Origin: Lachnospiraceae bacterium
GTDB taxonomy: Bacteria; Bacillota; Clostridia; Lachnospirales; Lachnospiraceae
Assembly (NCBI GenBank): GCA_910574885.1
Contig: CAJTDD010000003.1
Coordinates: 1 to 64,000 of the forward strand
Length of the DNA: 64,000 nucleotides
Direction: 5' to 3'
Notes under the pieces: generated by a model
Told to the model about the DNA's origin: nothing
What the model saw: only the letters and a program-made list of their open reading frames with translations
Database searches by the model: none
Part shown: piece after piece, positions 1 through 8,838 of the stretch
How positions within the stretch are numbered: the first letter of the stretch is position 1
How the letters are laid out: every line of letters begins with the position of its first letter
Made by a program: the position numbers and the translations under genes

Positions 1-112
1 ATCCCTGCGTAGAGCAGTAAGACCCCTTGAAGACGACAAGGTAGATAGGGCGGAGGTGGAAGTGCAGTAATGTATGGAGCTGACCGCAACTAATCGGTCG
101 AGGGCATGACCA
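1..112 (+). rRNA. 23S ribosomal RNA, 3' end
   Basis: Only the last ~110 nt are in the window. The conserved block near the 23S 3' terminus (ACTAATCGGTCGAGGGCATG) lies at about 90-109. The exact 3' end is estimated. The first tRNA starts about 77 nt downstream and no 5S rRNA is visible between them. Confidence 0.93.
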
Positions 113-188
113 AAGGTGGATAGGAAAGAGGATGAAATTTCTTGTATGCAGTTTTGAAGGTATATGCCTTCAATGCGTATTTACGCAA

Positions 189-262
189 GGCCCAGTGGCT
201 CAGTTGGTTAGAGCGCCGCCCTGTCACGGCGGAGGTCGAGAGTTCGAGTCTCTTCTGGGTCG
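189..262 (+). tRNA. tRNA-Asp (anticodon GTC)
   Basis: Acceptor strands GGCCCAG and CTGGGTC pair over 7 bp (one G-U), discriminator G, loop CTGTCAC with anticodon GTC, intact T arm GTTCGAG. First of seven tRNAs after the 23S gene. Confidence 0.96.
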
Positions 263-316
263 TTGACATAATACATTTAAAGTGCTATAATAGTAAAATG
301 TAGATGTCACTTATAT

Positions 317-389
317 GGGATCTTAGCTCAGCTGGGAGAGCATCTGCCTTACAAGCAGAGGGTCATAGGTTCGAGCCCTATAGGTCCCA
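317..389 (+). tRNA. tRNA-Val (anticodon TAC)
   Basis: GGGATCT pairs with AGGTCCC, anticodon loop CTTACAA gives TAC, T loop GGTTCGAGCC, discriminator A. CCA is not encoded. Confidence 0.96.
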
Positions 390-397
390 TAGATTAT

Positions 398-479
398 GGA
401 TGGATTCCCGAGTGGCCAAAGGGGGCAGACTGTAAATCTGTTGGCGACGCCTTCGAAGGTTCGAATCCTTCTCCATCCA
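398..479 (+). tRNA. tRNA-Tyr (anticodon GTA)
   Basis: Class II tRNA of 82 nt with a long variable arm. GGATGGA pairs with TCCATCC, loop CTGTAAA gives GTA, discriminator A. Its 3' end is repeated immediately downstream. Confidence 0.96.
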
Positions 480-630
480 TTAGGATAGTAGAAAGAGTCA
501 ACTGTTTGCTGAAACCAAAACGGTTCGAATCCTTCTCCATCCATTAGGATAGTAGAAAGAGTCAACTGTTTATTGAAACCAAAACGGTTAGAAATCTTTT
601 TCATCCATTAGGATAATAGAAATTTTCTTT
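458..630 (+). repeat. tandem 64-nt duplications of the tRNA-Tyr 3' end
   Basis: A 64-nt unit covering the T arm and acceptor of tRNA-Tyr plus about 40 nt of 3' flank runs from 458 to 521. It is repeated almost exactly at 522-585. A degraded, truncated third copy starts at 586. The extra copies lack the 5' half and cannot make a tRNA. tRNA 3' ends are common integrase targets, so these may be integration or excision scars, or replication slippage. Confidence 0.85.
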
Positions 631-660
631 ATCCATTAAGGTATAGATGATGTATCTTGT

Positions 661-733
661 GCCGATGTGGCTCAATTGGCAGAGCAGCTGATTTGTAATC
701 AGCAGGTTATCGGTTCGAGTCCGATCATCGGCT
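661..733 (+). tRNA. tRNA-Thr (anticodon TGT)
   Basis: GCCGATG pairs with CATCGGC, anticodon loop ATTTGTAAT region gives TGT, T arm GGTTCGAGTCC, discriminator T. Confidence 0.95.
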
Positions 734-764
734 TGCTTCTAAAGAGAAGCATTTAATAGAATAT

Positions 765-838
<74 letters not shown>

Positions 839-841
839 TCC

Positions 842-914
<73 letters not shown>

Positions 915-936
915 TTTTGTTTACCTAAAATAGTGA

Positions 937-1009
937 GGGCGTGTAGCTCAGGTGGTAGAGCACTTGACTTTTAATCAAGTTGTCCCGGGTTCGAATCCCG
1001 GCACGCTCA
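937..1009 (+). tRNA. tRNA-Lys (anticodon TTT)
   Basis: GGGCGTG pairs with CACGCTC, loop CTTTTAA gives TTT, T arm GGTTCGAATCC. Last tRNA of the cluster, followed by a terminator. Confidence 0.95.
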
Positions 1010-1014
1010 GTAAA

Positions 1015-1063
1015 AATAATCCCGAAAATCTCTTCTTGAAAGATGATTTTCGGGATTATTTTA
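1015..1063. terminator. bidirectional terminator between tRNA cluster and flagellin
   Basis: A perfect 16-bp inverted repeat (AATAATCCCGAAAATC and its complement) encloses a 14-nt loop, with A and T runs on the two sides. It can end both the tRNA transcript and the converging flagellin transcript. Confidence 0.85.
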
Positions 1064-1076
1064 TATGGTCTGCTTC

Positions 1077-1847
1077 TTAAAACAAGAGTCCCATGGTCTT
1101 CTGGCCTTCCTGCTCGGCTTTCTTCTTTTGCAGCATCATGGAAATACTCTGCATCGTCTGCTGGTGTGTCAGTTCTTGAAGTGTCTTTGCAATGTCAGTG
1201 TCTCCCATACGGCTCTGGGCTGCAGTAAGATTAATGGAAGCATATCCATTATAATCAATTGCATGTTCCAGAGAATTAGACTGTGCACCGAAGGTGCTGC
1301 GATTGCTGGTAACTTGTGTCAAGGCATCATCAATGGCCTGTAAATCAAAATCCTTCGTGACATCGAAGTCTGCAATGCCAAGCGCCTGCAATGTAGAATT
1401 GGCTGCATGATTGACAGTAATAGAACCGCCGCCGCCATCCGATACGAGCTGAACACCATTACTCATACTGCCGTCAAGCATATTCATTCCATTGAAACGA
1501 GTCTGAGTCGCAATATGTTCAATACCTTGCTTCAACTGCTCGACTTCCTTCTGGATATCTGCCCGATTCATACCATTCAGCGTTGAATTGCTGGCACGTA
1601 AGCCTAATTCACGCATTCTTTGCAGATGGCTGGTAATGCTGCCAAGCGCAGAGTCGGAAGTATTCAGCATGTTCGTTCCGTCACCAAGATTCTTCGTACC
1701 TGTATTATAGCCCGTCACCTGAGCTTTTTCGTTCTCGACAATCGCCAGTTCAGCGGCGCCGTCCGCAGCAGACATTAACCTGTTACCACTTGAAATATGC
1801 CCGTACAAATAAGGGGTTGTGCTGCTTATTGCGGAAATTCTGCTCAT
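1077..1847 (-). CDS. flagellin family protein
   Basis: 256-aa protein with the two conserved flagellin ends. The N-terminal D0/D1 helices (about 1-140) contain SSGNRLMSAADGAAELAI. The C-terminal helix (about 195-256) contains SINLTAAQSRMGDTDIA and ends MGLLF. Flagellins pack these helices together to build the filament; the variable surface domain here is very short (about 140-190), so it would make a minimal smooth flagellin. AAAGGAGG lies just before the ATG. No hook, basal-body, chaperone or motor gene lies nearby and no clear sigma-28 promoter is seen. It may be a filament subunit served by flagellar genes elsewhere, or an orphan. Confidence 0.88.
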   Translation of the reverse strand: MSRISAISSTTPYLYGHISSGNRLMSAADGAAELAIVENEKAQVTGYNTGTKNLGDGTNMLNTSDSALGSITSHLQRMRELGLRASNSTLNGMNRADIQKEVEQLKQGIEHIATQTRFNGMNMLDGSMSNGVQLVSDGGGGSITVNHAANSTLQALGIADFDVTKDFDLQAIDDALTQVTSNRSTFGAQSNSLEHAIDYNGYASINLTAAQSRMGDTDIAKTLQELTHQQTMQSISMMLQKKKAEQEGQKTMGLLF

Positions 1848-1920
1848 CTATATTCCTCCTTTCAGAATTATATTAAGGTGTGCCCTTGGGTATACTTTCA
1901 TATATAATATCGTACAAATT

Positions 1921-2667
1921 TTAAAAATGATTACCATTATTTTCATATTGAATGCTATTTTTTGTGAATTGGTAATCTCGTAGTGCCTGTTCTATTTTCA
2001 TGCGGCCGCGGATACGGATAGGAAGGCATATATCATTTTCAAGGAAACAACAATTGCCTGAAAATTTCACGACATAGTCGGCGTTGACCAGTATCCCCTT
2101 GTTGATCAGAATAAAGCGAGGCTCCTGGTGAGTCAGGCAAATAAATTCAGACATCGTCATACGGCTTCTCAGAATGGATTCATCCGTAAGGGTGATGTTC
2201 AGGTAGTGTCCGTCAGTGACCGCGGAAATGATATCTCGATATAAAACGGGAATCGTTCTTCGCCCACTGACAATCTCCATGTGTTGAGGATAAGGGAAAA
2301 GTACCGACATGGCATCCTGCAAGACTTTCGTCACCCGCTCTTGAGAGATGGGTTTGACAATATATTCAAAGGCGTGGCAGGAAAATGCATCCGGCATAAA
2401 TTCACTGCTGGATGTCAGAAACACAAGGATACAGAAGTTATCTTTCTGTCTCATCTTTAGTGCGACAGTGATTCCGCTCATTTCTTCCATGTAAATATCC
2501 ATGAAAACTATGGAAAATTTATTTTTTTCAAATTGGCCGAGAAATGATTCGCCGCTAATGAAAGAGGCAATATCAGTCTGAATTCTGTGTTCTTCACAAA
2601 AATCACGGCAGATTTGTACCATTTTATCTAAAAAGATTGGTTCATCATCAACGATTGCAATTTTCAA
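1921..2667 (-). CDS. LytTR-type response regulator
   Basis: About 248 aa. A CheY-like receiver (1-120) shows the acidic pair in IAIVDDE, a phosphoacceptor Asp near residue 57 in VFMDIYM, and the conserved Lys in YIVKPIS. A LytTR DNA-binding domain follows (about 135-235). It belongs to the AgrA/VirR type that binds paired direct repeats. The TTG start at 2667 is preferred because GAGGGGAG lies just upstream at correct spacing; an ATG at 2682 overlaps that ribosome site. No cognate kinase is adjacent. Its targets could be the flagellin downstream or the divergent surface protein, but this is inference. Confidence 0.85.
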   Translation of the reverse strand: MKIAIVDDEPIFLDKMVQICRDFCEEHRIQTDIASFISGESFLGQFEKNKFSIVFMDIYMEEMSGITVALKMRQKDNFCILVFLTSSSEFMPDAFSCHAFEYIVKPISQERVTKVLQDAMSVLFPYPQHMEIVSGRRTIPVLYRDIISAVTDGHYLNITLTDESILRSRMTMSEFICLTHQEPRFILINKGILVNADYVVKFSGNCCFLENDICLPIRIRGRMKIEQALRDYQFTKNSIQYENNGNHF

Positions 2668-2844
2668 TAAGTCTCCCCTCATTTCTTAGAGTATTAAGGT
2701 CGTTCACTATTTTATCATATAGGGAATGTTTTTGCCACAAAATTGATGTTCCTGCCAGAGGGGTTTGCTTTTTCACAAATGAATAATATGATATTAAAGA
2801 ATACAGATGCATACTTTTGGCAGAAAATGAGGAGGAAATTATTT

Positions 2845-4740
2845 ATGAAGAAAACAATAAAGCGCATAAGGGGTATATGGCTGTCGGTTTGCATAGCAGC
2901 TTTTTGTGTGGTCAATGTATACGCTAAAGAGGAGCAAACGCCTGTGGTTTATGACTCGGGAAGTGGATATACGGCAGAGAAGATTACCCATTCCGAGAAA
3001 GATGTCATGACGACAGACGGTATAGTAGACTATACAGGGAACGGAACATTGGCCGCAAATTTGGAGAATGGGGAGGGAGACCGCGGACAGAATTATTCCT
3101 GGGGGTCGATTGGTTATGGGGATTACATGTATATCGGCACCTGTTATGGTGCATGGACGTCTACATTACAATTTATGAAAATGAACCTTGGGCATAACTA
3201 TGATGATGCGGTCATGAAGGAAGCTTTGGATACCTACTATCATGGTCATATGTATACAGGGGAGGAAGATGGGGCAGAGGCCTTGGGGATTCTGCTGAAG
3301 CTGAACGTTAAGACCGGAGAGGTAAAGATTTTGATGTCCAAGGAACTGACAGGACAGAATACAATTTTTCGGAATGCCGTGGAATTTAAGGGAAAATTAT
3401 ATTTCTGCGGCGCCGTGAATACCATACCTTGTATCTATCAGGTGAATCCGCAAACAGATGAATGTAAGCAGGTGTATGCTGGCATGACGATGGAGGAATA
3501 TATGGAGGCATACAAGAAAGGCGTGTCTGTGGGAATCCGGGGAATGTGCGTGTATGAGGATAAGCTGATTGTCAGTTGTATCAATACCGACGGTGCAGTG
3601 ATTTGTGAGTCGGAAAATCCCACCGACCAGCAGTCCTTCAAAGTTATCGCCACGGATGAGGAGCTGTTCCATTATCCTGCATACAATTACTGTGACAGTA
3701 TTTATGGAGGCTCTATTTTCGACATGACACAGTATGGAAAGAGCTTGTATGTTTCTATCTGCACCGGTAAACCGGAAAATGCGATAGATGAGAATACCAT
3801 GCAGCCTTTTGGGATTGTGCGGGGAGATGTACAGGAGGACGGAAGCTGGAAATGGACGAGCGTCGTAGGCGACAAGGAAAATGACGGGGCGAAATATACA
3901 TTTGGCATTGACCCGGAACGGACACGAAGCGGGGCTGCGAACCTGATTTCATTTGGCGGCTATCTCTATATCGGGGAATATAATGACGAGGAGATTGCGG
4001 TAGAAAGGATGTTGTTCGATAATGATTTTACATTTATGAATCTGAATTTTGAGCAGCCTGTAAATTTCTACCGGATGGACGAAGACGAGAATGTAGAGCT
4101 GATAGTTGGGGATGAGGATGAAATGTTCCCGGAGGGCGGCCTGTCCGGAATGGGCTCCGGATTTGGATGCAATGAGAATCAGTATATCTGGAAGATGGTG
4201 GAGTACGACGGGAAACTCTATGTGGGAACATATGATGCAAGTAGTTTTTTACTTCCGTTAGATGAGTATATGAATGATGAAAATGCAGACCAGGATTGGA
4301 AAGACAAAGTAGATGGTTATGTAGAGAAGTTATGCAGCGATTATCAGGGAGTTCCTGAGAGCGCCGTTACATGTGGGGAGTATTTAGATAAAGCGATTTT
4401 TGGATTTGACTTGTATGTGACAGAAGACGGTATTCATTTTACAAAAATTACGGATGATGGTTTTGGGGATCCTTATAACCATGGATGCCGCGCGTTTGGT
4501 ATTACGGATGAAGGATTGTTTGTGGGTACGGCCAATCCTTTCTATGGGACGCAGGTGTGGAGGCTCAGTGAAAATGCGGATTTGGAAAAAACGGATGGGG
4601 GAGATGAGATACAGGATGACGTGGATGCAGTAAATGATAGTGACAAAACGGACAGAGGAAACATAGGTATTCTTGTAGGAGTACTTATAGCCGCAGCAGT
4701 GTTTCTGTTGGCTGTTTATAGAAAAAAGAAACAGAAATAG
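2845..4740 (+). CDS. membrane-anchored secreted protein, propeller-like repeats
   Basis: 631 aa from the ATG at 2845, chosen because GAGGAGG sits 8-9 nt upstream; longer in-frame starts lack one. A signal peptide (about 1-30, ending VNVYA) is followed by a large exported region. That region has recurring segments such as FKGKLYFCG, FGGYLYIGEY, YDGKLYVGTYDAS and EGLFVGTANPF, the spacing expected of blades in a beta-propeller. A single hydrophobic helix (about 605-625) and a basic tail anchor it in the membrane. There is no LPXTG motif. Function is unknown; carbohydrate or protein binding at the cell surface is possible. It is transcribed divergently from the LytTR regulator. Confidence 0.75.
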   Translation: MKKTIKRIRGIWLSVCIAAFCVVNVYAKEEQTPVVYDSGSGYTAEKITHSEKDVMTTDGIVDYTGNGTLAANLENGEGDRGQNYSWGSIGYGDYMYIGTCYGAWTSTLQFMKMNLGHNYDDAVMKEALDTYYHGHMYTGEEDGAEALGILLKLNVKTGEVKILMSKELTGQNTIFRNAVEFKGKLYFCGAVNTIPCIYQVNPQTDECKQVYAGMTMEEYMEAYKKGVSVGIRGMCVYEDKLIVSCINTDGAVICESENPTDQQSFKVIATDEELFHYPAYNYCDSIYGGSIFDMTQYGKSLYVSICTGKPENAIDENTMQPFGIVRGDVQEDGSWKWTSVVGDKENDGAKYTFGIDPERTRSGAANLISFGGYLYIGEYNDEEIAVERMLFDNDFTFMNLNFEQPVNFYRMDEDENVELIVGDEDEMFPEGGLSGMGSGFGCNENQYIWKMVEYDGKLYVGTYDASSFLLPLDEYMNDENADQDWKDKVDGYVEKLCSDYQGVPESAVTCGEYLDKAIFGFDLYVTEDGIHFTKITDDGFGDPYNHGCRAFGITDEGLFVGTANPFYGTQVWRLSENADLEKTDGGDEIQDDVDAVNDSDKTDRGNIGILVGVLIAAAVFLLAVYRKKKQK

Positions 4741-4750
4741 TCAGAAGATG

Positions 4751-4779
4751 TTGACAAGATTTGTAAATTCGTATATATT
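4751..4779 (+). promoter_or_regulatory. sigma-A promoter for the riboswitch and ATPase
   Basis: TTGACA at 4751-4756, a 17-nt spacer, then TATATT at 4774-4779. The predicted start near 4786 falls at the 5' edge of the riboswitch aptamer. Confidence 0.8.
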
Positions 4780-4786
4780 GTTTATC

Positions 4787-4928
4787 AGATAAAAGGGAGT
4801 AACTTGCGTATCCCGGACTGCCGGGACGTTTACGATGTCGTCAGTACGATGATAGACCATCCGTATCGTAATGAAATGGTGAGACTTTTATTGCATAGTT
4901 CTGTGCAATAGAAGTCTCTTTTTTTTAT
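4787..4928 (+). promoter_or_regulatory. yybP-ykoY-type Mn2+ riboswitch with terminator
   Basis: The leader has the hallmarks of this class: GGGAGTAAC after the P1 strand, ACGATGTCGTCAGTACGATG in the metal-binding loop region, and GGTGAGAC before the closing strand. The P1 strands ATAAAAG (4789-4795) and CTTTTAT (4885-4891) pair. The same CTTTTAT lies in the 5' arm of an intrinsic terminator (4882-4917, then eight Ts). Ligand-stabilised P1 should therefore break the terminator and switch on the ATPase. This fits known Mn2+-induced exporters controlled by this class. Family assignment is from remembered consensus. Confidence 0.8.
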
Positions 4929-5093
4929 TCTAATGCCTGTATTGATTAAAATATGGGTATGCTATGAATTAAGTAGGCATATTGGCCGTAAGAGATTAGG
5001 ACGGCAATATCCTATATTGAGAAAAAGAGATTTCTATATGCAGGAACGTAGGTCATGGATTTTTATAAATGCCAGGAAAGAGAGGAAATGTTT

Positions 5094-7628
5094 ATGCTGA
5101 CGAATGAACAGGCGAGAAGAAATCAGGAGAAATTTGGGTTAAATGAACTGACAGCAGGGAAGAAAAAGAGTACGTTCCGGATATTTCTGGAGCAGTTCAA
5201 GGATTTTCTTGTTGTCATTTTAATGGCCGCGGCTTTTGTTTCGGGATTTTTGGGAGATGCTGAAAGCGCGATTGTCATTCTTGTCGTGATTACCATGAAT
5301 GCCGTTCTGGGAACGGTACAGACAGTGAAGGCAGAGCAGTCTTTAGACGGATTGAGGAAGTTGTCTGCGCCTGCGGCCAAGGTAATGAGGGACGGTGTGC
5401 TCAGACAGATTCCTTCAAGGGAGGTTACGGTGGGTGACGAGGTCATAATCGAGGCGGGAGACTGTATCCCTGCCGATGGCCGGTTACTGACTTGTGCTAG
5501 TTTAGAGGTGGATGAGAGTACGCTGACCGGCGAGAGCCTTGCCGTGGAAAAATCTCTTGATGATCCTCCTTGCGGGGCGGCGCTTGGAGATCAGACAAAC
5601 AAGGTATTTTCCGGAAGTTTTGTCACTTACGGCAGAGGAACTTATGAAGTGACGGATATCGGCATGAAGACGGAGGTTGGAAAGATTGCAGGGCTTTTGA
5701 ATACGGCTTCGGAAAAACGGACGCCTTTGCAGGTAAGCTTAGATGAATTCGGAAAGAAATTGTCGGTTATTATATTGGTGTTCTGCGGGATACTTTTTGT
5801 AATGAGCATCTTGCGGGGCGGTTCTGTGGTGGATGCATTTTTGTTTGCGGTCGCGCTTGCAGTTGCGGCGATTCCTGAGGCGTTAAGTTCAATCGTCACG
5901 ATTGTATTGTCGTTTGGTACGCAGAAAATGGCGAAGGAGCATGCTATCATAAGAAAATTACAGGCTGTGGAGGGGCTTGGCAGCGTGTCGGTCATTTGCT
6001 CGGATAAGACGGGGACTTTGACCCAGAATCGGATGACCGTGGAAGAGTATTATGTGGAAGGTGAGAAGATTTCCGCGGGAGAAATTGATATGAAGAGGCA
6101 GGGGCAGGAGTTACTGCTTTTGTGCAGTATCCTTTGTAATGATTCGTCCAATACGGACGGGCAGGAAATCGGCGACCCGACAGAAACGGCTTTGGTTAAT
6201 CTTGGAAAACGGCTTGGCGTGAGCGCGGTGGATGTGCGGAAGCGGTATCCGAGAGTGTCGGAGATTCCTTTTGACAGTGACAGGAAACGGATGTCTACGG
6301 AGCACTGTATGGATGGTCAGAGAGTGATGATTGTAAAGGGAGCGGTGGATGTACTGCTCAATCGTATGGACTTTGTCTGGGACGGTGCAAGGAGAAAATT
6401 TACCGAGGAGGACAGAGAGAGGATTGAGGCGCAGAATTTAGAATTTTCCCAGAACGGGTTGCGGGTGCTTGCATTTGCCTATAAGGAAATACAAGAGGAG
6501 CGGGAGTTGTCTTTGGATGATGAGGAGGGACTGACTTTCTTAGGATTGGTTGCTATGATGGACCCGCCCAGAGAGGAATCAAAGGAGGCAGTGAGCAGAT
6601 GTATCCAAGCGGGGATTAAACCGGTGATGATTACGGGCGACCATAAGATTACGGCGGCGGCTATTGCGAAGCGGATTGGGATTTTGGAGGATGAGTCGGA
6701 AGCCTGTGAGGGCGCTGTGATTGAAAATATGACGGATGATGAACTTCAGGATTTTGTGGAGGGGATTTCTGTGTACGCCAGGGTTTCTCCGGAACATAAG
6801 ATTCGGATAGTCCGCGCATGGCAGAAGAGGGGAAATATTGTGGCTATGACCGGCGACGGTGTGAATGACGCGCCGGCTCTGAAACAGGCGGATATTGGCG
6901 TCGCTATGGGAATTACGGGGAGTGAGGTGTCTAAGGATGCAGCTTCCATGGTTCTGACGGACGATAATTTTGCTACGATTATTAAAGCAGTGGAAAATGG
7001 GAGGAACATCTATCAGAATATTAAGAATTCAATCCAGTTTTTGCTCTCTGGTAATTTTGCAGCGATTCTGGTGGTATTGTTTGCGTCAATAGCCGGGCTT
7101 CCTGTGCCGTTCGAGCCAGTGCATCTGTTGTTCATTAATCTTCTGACAGACAGCCTTCCTGCTATTGCGCTGGGGCTTGAACCACACAGGGCAGAGGTCA
7201 TGAGGCAGAAGCCAAGAGATGTAAAAGAGTCTATTCTGACGAAGGACTATCTGTTTGGCATCGGGACGGAAGGGTTGTGTATTGGGGTGACGACGGGGAT
7301 TGCATTTTTGATAGGGTATCAAAGCGGCGGCGCTGCGGCTGCCAGTACGATGGCATTTGGGACGCTTTGTGCAAGCCGTCTTGTGCATGGATTCAACTGT
7401 AAATCACCAAGGCCGGTTGTATTTTCTGCGGCATTATGTAATAATATTTATTTAATCGGTGCATTTTTAATTGGCGTTGTACTGATAACGGGCGTGTTGA
7501 TAATTCCGGGGCTGCAAGGGATATTTAAGGTGGTCACGTTGGGATTGGGGCAGCTATTGACGGTGTATGGGCTGGCGTTTTTGAACCTGCCTGTGATACA
7601 AGCGGTGAAGTGGATGAAAATACACTAG
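5094..7628 (+). CDS. P-type cation-transporting ATPase (Ca2+/Mn2+ type)
   Basis: 844 aa, a full-length P2-type pump. Motifs in order: TGES of the actuator domain (about 145-148), IPEAL in TM4 where pumps of the Ca2+ group have IPEGL, the phosphorylated Asp in CSDKTGTLTQ (about residue 304), nucleotide-domain DPPREES, and the hinge GDGVNDAPALKQ (about 587). Four C-terminal membrane helices follow. The riboswitch upstream points to Mn2+ export, possibly with Ca2+. The ATG at 5094 is chosen because AGAGGA is 7 nt upstream; ATGs at 5088 and 5055 are alternatives. The next gene starts 20 nt downstream, so the two are probably cotranscribed. Confidence 0.92.
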   Translation: MLTNEQARRNQEKFGLNELTAGKKKSTFRIFLEQFKDFLVVILMAAAFVSGFLGDAESAIVILVVITMNAVLGTVQTVKAEQSLDGLRKLSAPAAKVMRDGVLRQIPSREVTVGDEVIIEAGDCIPADGRLLTCASLEVDESTLTGESLAVEKSLDDPPCGAALGDQTNKVFSGSFVTYGRGTYEVTDIGMKTEVGKIAGLLNTASEKRTPLQVSLDEFGKKLSVIILVFCGILFVMSILRGGSVVDAFLFAVALAVAAIPEALSSIVTIVLSFGTQKMAKEHAIIRKLQAVEGLGSVSVICSDKTGTLTQNRMTVEEYYVEGEKISAGEIDMKRQGQELLLLCSILCNDSSNTDGQEIGDPTETALVNLGKRLGVSAVDVRKRYPRVSEIPFDSDRKRMSTEHCMDGQRVMIVKGAVDVLLNRMDFVWDGARRKFTEEDRERIEAQNLEFSQNGLRVLAFAYKEIQEERELSLDDEEGLTFLGLVAMMDPPREESKEAVSRCIQAGIKPVMITGDHKITAAAIAKRIGILEDESEACEGAVIENMTDDELQDFVEGISVYARVSPEHKIRIVRAWQKRGNIVAMTGDGVNDAPALKQADIGVAMGITGSEVSKDAASMVLTDDNFATIIKAVENGRNIYQNIKNSIQFLLSGNFAAILVVLFASIAGLPVPFEPVHLLFINLLTDSLPAIALGLEPHRAEVMRQKPRDVKESILTKDYLFGIGTEGLCIGVTTGIAFLIGYQSGGAAAASTMAFGTLCASRLVHGFNCKSPRPVVFSAALCNNIYLIGAFLIGVVLITGVLIIPGLQGIFKVVTLGLGQLLTVYGLAFLNLPVIQAVKWMKIH

Positions 7629-7647
7629 ATAAGGGTAGGAGGTTTAT

Positions 7648-8814
7648 ATGGAATTAAGTAACGAGACGGTCAGGAAGATAAGGGGATTGATTGTATTTAC
7701 GGCGCTGGTTACGGCGTGTCTGTGGAAATATGATGTGGTAGTCAGGGCATTGGCTTTTGTGTTTCACATTATTTTGCCGTTTGTCTTAGGAGGCGCGATT
7801 GCGTTTGTTCTGAATGTGCCGATGAATTTTGTGCAGAGGAATCTTTTTAATGAGAATAAGATGAAGGGAAAAAAACGGATGCAGAAGCTGGCGCGCCCGG
7901 TCAGTATGTTGATTGTCATCTTTGGCGTGATAGGCATTGTCGGGATTGTGATGTTCGTGCTGATTCCGCAGCTTGGGACTACATTTGCCAATCTGGGCGC
8001 AAGTATTCAGGAGTTTATCCCTAAGGTGCAGGAGTGGGCGGAGGATATCTTCCATAATAACCAGGAGATTATGGAATGGGTGGACAGTCTGGAGTTTGAC
8101 TGGAATAAGGTTATGGAGACAGGGATTAATTTCTTCAAAAGCGGCGCCGGCAGTGTGCTGGATTCGACGATTACGGCGGCGAAGAGTATTGTAAGCGGTC
8201 TAACCACTTTCTTTATTGCATTTGTATTTGCGATTTATATCCTGCTCCAAAAAGAAAAATTGGGTTTGCAGGCAAAGAAGGTGCTGTTTGCATTTGTAAG
8301 GAGAGGGCGCGGTGAGGCGGCTATGGAAGTGCTGTCGTTGACTTATAATACATTCTCTAGTTTCCTGACGGGGCAGTGTGTGGAGGCTGTGATTTTGGGC
8401 AGTATGTTTGTTGTGTCTATGGCTGTGCTTAGGCTTCCGTATGCGCTGCTGATTGGGATTCTGATTGCATTTACTGCATTGATTCCGATTTTTGGGGCGT
8501 TCGTGGGATGTGGAGTCGGGGTGTTCATGATATTTATTGAAGACCCGGTTAAGGCGATGATTTTTGTCGTGCTGTTTCTGGTGCTGCAGCAGGTTGAGGG
8601 AAACCTGATTTATCCCCATGTGGTGGGGAATTCTGTGGGGCTTCCTTCTATCTGGGTGCTGGCAGCAGTCAGTGTCGGTGGAAGCCTCATGGGGGTTGTC
8701 GGGATGTTGATATTTATACCGATTGTGTCTGTGGTATATGCATTGTTTAGGGAGGTTGTGTACTTAAAATTGAAGCAGAGAGAGATTACGCCGGAGGAAG
8801 TAGAGAAGATTTAA
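7648..8814 (+). CDS. AI-2E family transporter (YtvI/PerM-like)
   Basis: 388-aa polytopic membrane protein. Two helix pairs at the N-terminus, an amphipathic cytoplasmic or periplasmic segment (about 105-170), then further helices including GILIAFTALIPIFGAF and a conserved VEGNLIYPHVVGNSVGLPS region. This is the pattern of the AI-2E/PerM family, whose members have been linked to autoinducer-2 export, Na+/H+ antiport or sporulation (YtvI). TAGGAGG precedes the ATG. It sits 20 nt after the cation pump and probably shares its riboswitch-controlled mRNA. Actual substrate cannot be told from sequence. Confidence 0.85.
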   Translation: MELSNETVRKIRGLIVFTALVTACLWKYDVVVRALAFVFHIILPFVLGGAIAFVLNVPMNFVQRNLFNENKMKGKKRMQKLARPVSMLIVIFGVIGIVGIVMFVLIPQLGTTFANLGASIQEFIPKVQEWAEDIFHNNQEIMEWVDSLEFDWNKVMETGINFFKSGAGSVLDSTITAAKSIVSGLTTFFIAFVFAIYILLQKEKLGLQAKKVLFAFVRRGRGEAAMEVLSLTYNTFSSFLTGQCVEAVILGSMFVVSMAVLRLPYALLIGILIAFTALIPIFGAFVGCGVGVFMIFIEDPVKAMIFVVLFLVLQQVEGNLIYPHVVGNSVGLPSIWVLAAVSVGGSLMGVVGMLIFIPIVSVVYALFREVVYLKLKQREITPEEVEKI

Positions 8815-8838
8815 TCAGGATTTGGAGGGATACTGACG

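Noticed and set aside
323..604. 93-aa open frame on the minus strand over the tRNA region
   Set aside because: It is antisense to tRNA-Val, tRNA-Tyr and the duplicated tRNA ends; its apparent internal repeat is only the DNA repeat.
1881..1896. GCCCTTGG-GTATAC word near the flagellin start, also seen near 21382 upstream of the sigma gene
   Set aside because: Only about 14 bases, at different places relative to the genes and in opposite directions; probably chance.
8200..8619. 139-aa minus-strand frame rich in His and Gln
   Set aside because: Antisense shadow of the AI-2E family gene, without a ribosome site or family resemblance.
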